A program made the translations under genes and the position numbers. A stretch of 6,579 nucleotides of DNA from assembly GCA_009917805.1 (NCBI GenBank), contig RGES01000074.1:1-6579 (forward strand), given 5' to 3'. Below are positions 5,700 through 6,579 of this stretch, one piece after another (position 1 is the stretch's first letter; each line of letters opens with the position of its first letter). The notes beneath the pieces were generated by a model. That model searched no databases, was not told where the DNA came from, and worked only from the letters and a program-made list of their open reading frames with translations. The DNA is from Verrucomicrobiota bacterium. Its GTDB lineage: Bacteria > Verrucomicrobiota > Verrucomicrobiia > Opitutales > UBA953.

Positions 5700-6575
5700 T
5701 CAGGCCAGGCTGAGGTAGACCGCGGCGAGCAGGATCAGCGCGCCGATCAGGCGGCGCGTCATGATGCCGCCGCCGACGTGCTTCTCCGCGTTGGCGAACC
5801 AGTGGCCGACGACCCAGACCAACGCGACGCTCCAGAGTCCGCGGGTGTTATAAAGGACGTTGGTGACGGTGACTTCGTGGTAGACCGCGATGCAGTAGGC
5901 GATGCCCATCGCCTGGATGGTCAGCAGCGTGCCGCCGCCGAAGGCCCAGATGACCATGGGACGCGGCATCTGCCGCAGCGGCGCGGAGAAGAAAGGGATG
6001 AGCGTGAAGGAAAGCGCCCCGACCGTCAGGAACATCACCGGCCCGAAATGGCCGAAACCGAAGGCCGGCACCCAATGCTGCTGCATCACGTCGGTGGCGG
6101 CGAACGCGACCGAGGCGAGGAAGGCGAAGACGACGCTCACCAGCAGACGTTCGCGGTTGGCGCGCCACTCGCCCCCCAGCAAGGCCAAGGCCAGCGTCGT
6201 CAGGAACGTGGCCACCCAGAGCTTCGGGTCCAGCTGGCCGCCGGCGAGGCAGACCAGCAAGGCCACGAAGATCACCTTGGTGCCGAGCACCGGCGTCGCG
6301 ATGGAGATGTCGCCCCGGCTGATCGCGATGAAGGTGAAGACCTGACCGATGAAGAAGGCGGTGCCGGCCAGGATCGCGTGGAGGACGTTGGCCGTCGTGA
6401 AAGGCTCGCCGCCATGCAGGAGCCAGGTCTGGAAAAGGACGGCTCCGATCAGGTTCACGATGAACAGGACCCGCCAGGGGTGGCCGCCATCCATGGCCCG
6501 CTTGAGGGCCATCGCGGCGAAGGTGTAGCCGACGGCCGAACAGAGAGGGATGACGATGGAGTCGGGAGAACGCAT
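5700..6575 (-). CDS. EamA/DMT-superfamily-like membrane transporter
   Basis: A 291-residue very hydrophobic protein with about ten predicted membrane segments (roughly 7-26, 35-52, 66-85, 93-111, 118-134, 144-160, 176-195, 207-228, 235-258, 276-290), the size and layout of drug/metabolite transporters built from two EamA repeats. The segment GQVFTFIAISRGDISIATPVLG (77-98) resembles the end of the first EamA repeat, and the matching part of the second repeat is around IAYCIAVYHEVTVTNVLYNTRG (225-246). The substrate is unknown, and assignment to efflux or uptake would be a guess. The ATG at 6575 is only 4 bases from the window edge, so an earlier start cannot be excluded, although the first segment looks complete. 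It converges on panC with abutting stop codons. It could instead be a generic EamA-like protein of unassigned function. Confidence 0.78.
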   Translation of the reverse strand: MRSPDSIVIPLCSAVGYTFAAMALKRAMDGGHPWRVLFIVNLIGAVLFQTWLLHGGEPFTTANVLHAILAGTAFFIGQVFTFIAISRGDISIATPVLGTKVIFVALLVCLAGGQLDPKLWVATFLTTLALALLGGEWRANRERLLVSVVFAFLASVAFAATDVMQQHWVPAFGFGHFGPVMFLTVGALSFTLIPFFSAPLRQMPRPMVIWAFGGGTLLTIQAMGIAYCIAVYHEVTVTNVLYNTRGLWSVALVWVVGHWFANAEKHVGGGIMTRRLIGALILLAAVYLSLA

Positions 6576-6579
6576 CAGG

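Overview
The window looks like a chromosomal segment of a GC-rich heterotrophic bacterium. A verrucomicrobial origin (Opitutae-like) is my best guess. It rests on the gene neighbourhood (xylose genes next to a TIM-barrel isomerase/epimerase and a Gfo/Idh/MocA oxidoreductase), on a xylulokinase resembling the animal/eukaryotic type, and on start codons with almost no Shine-Dalgarno sequence. It is an inference, because no rRNA or other phylogenetic marker is present.

Positions 1-4709 hold four genes read leftwards (minus strand). In order of transcription they are xylose isomerase xylA (4709 to 3399), xylulokinase xylB (3394 to 1859), a sugar phosphate isomerase/epimerase-family TIM-barrel protein (1781 to 720) and a Gfo/Idh/MocA oxidoreductase (695 down to the left edge, cut off). 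Gaps are 4, 77 and 24 bases. XylA converts D-xylose to D-xylulose and XylB phosphorylates it to xylulose 5-phosphate for the pentose phosphate pathway. The two downstream genes form a pair often seen in oxidation-dependent sugar or glycoside catabolism, so the cluster may couple xylose use to processing of a second sugar or a xylose-containing glycoside. The substrate cannot be read from the sequence.

Positions 4710-4856 are a 147-base divergent intergenic region rich in symmetry. It holds a 13-base inverted repeat with one mismatch and a 15-base loop, a tandem 7-base duplication, and a perfect 21-base dyad ending 8 bases before the panC start. A 14-base element here recurs with one mismatch in the xylB-isomerase gap. 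These are the best candidates for undescribed regulation in the window.

Positions 4857-5699 (plus strand) encode pantothenate synthetase PanC, a housekeeping gene of vitamin B5/CoA synthesis with no evident link to xylose. It converges with a minus-strand EamA/DMT-like membrane transporter (6575 to 5700). The two stop codons abut with no base between them. I see no mobile element, CRISPR array, tRNA or rRNA. No gene-free stretch exceeds 150 bases. I found no clearly new enzymatic system; the noteworthy material is regulatory structure and a few protein-level oddities.
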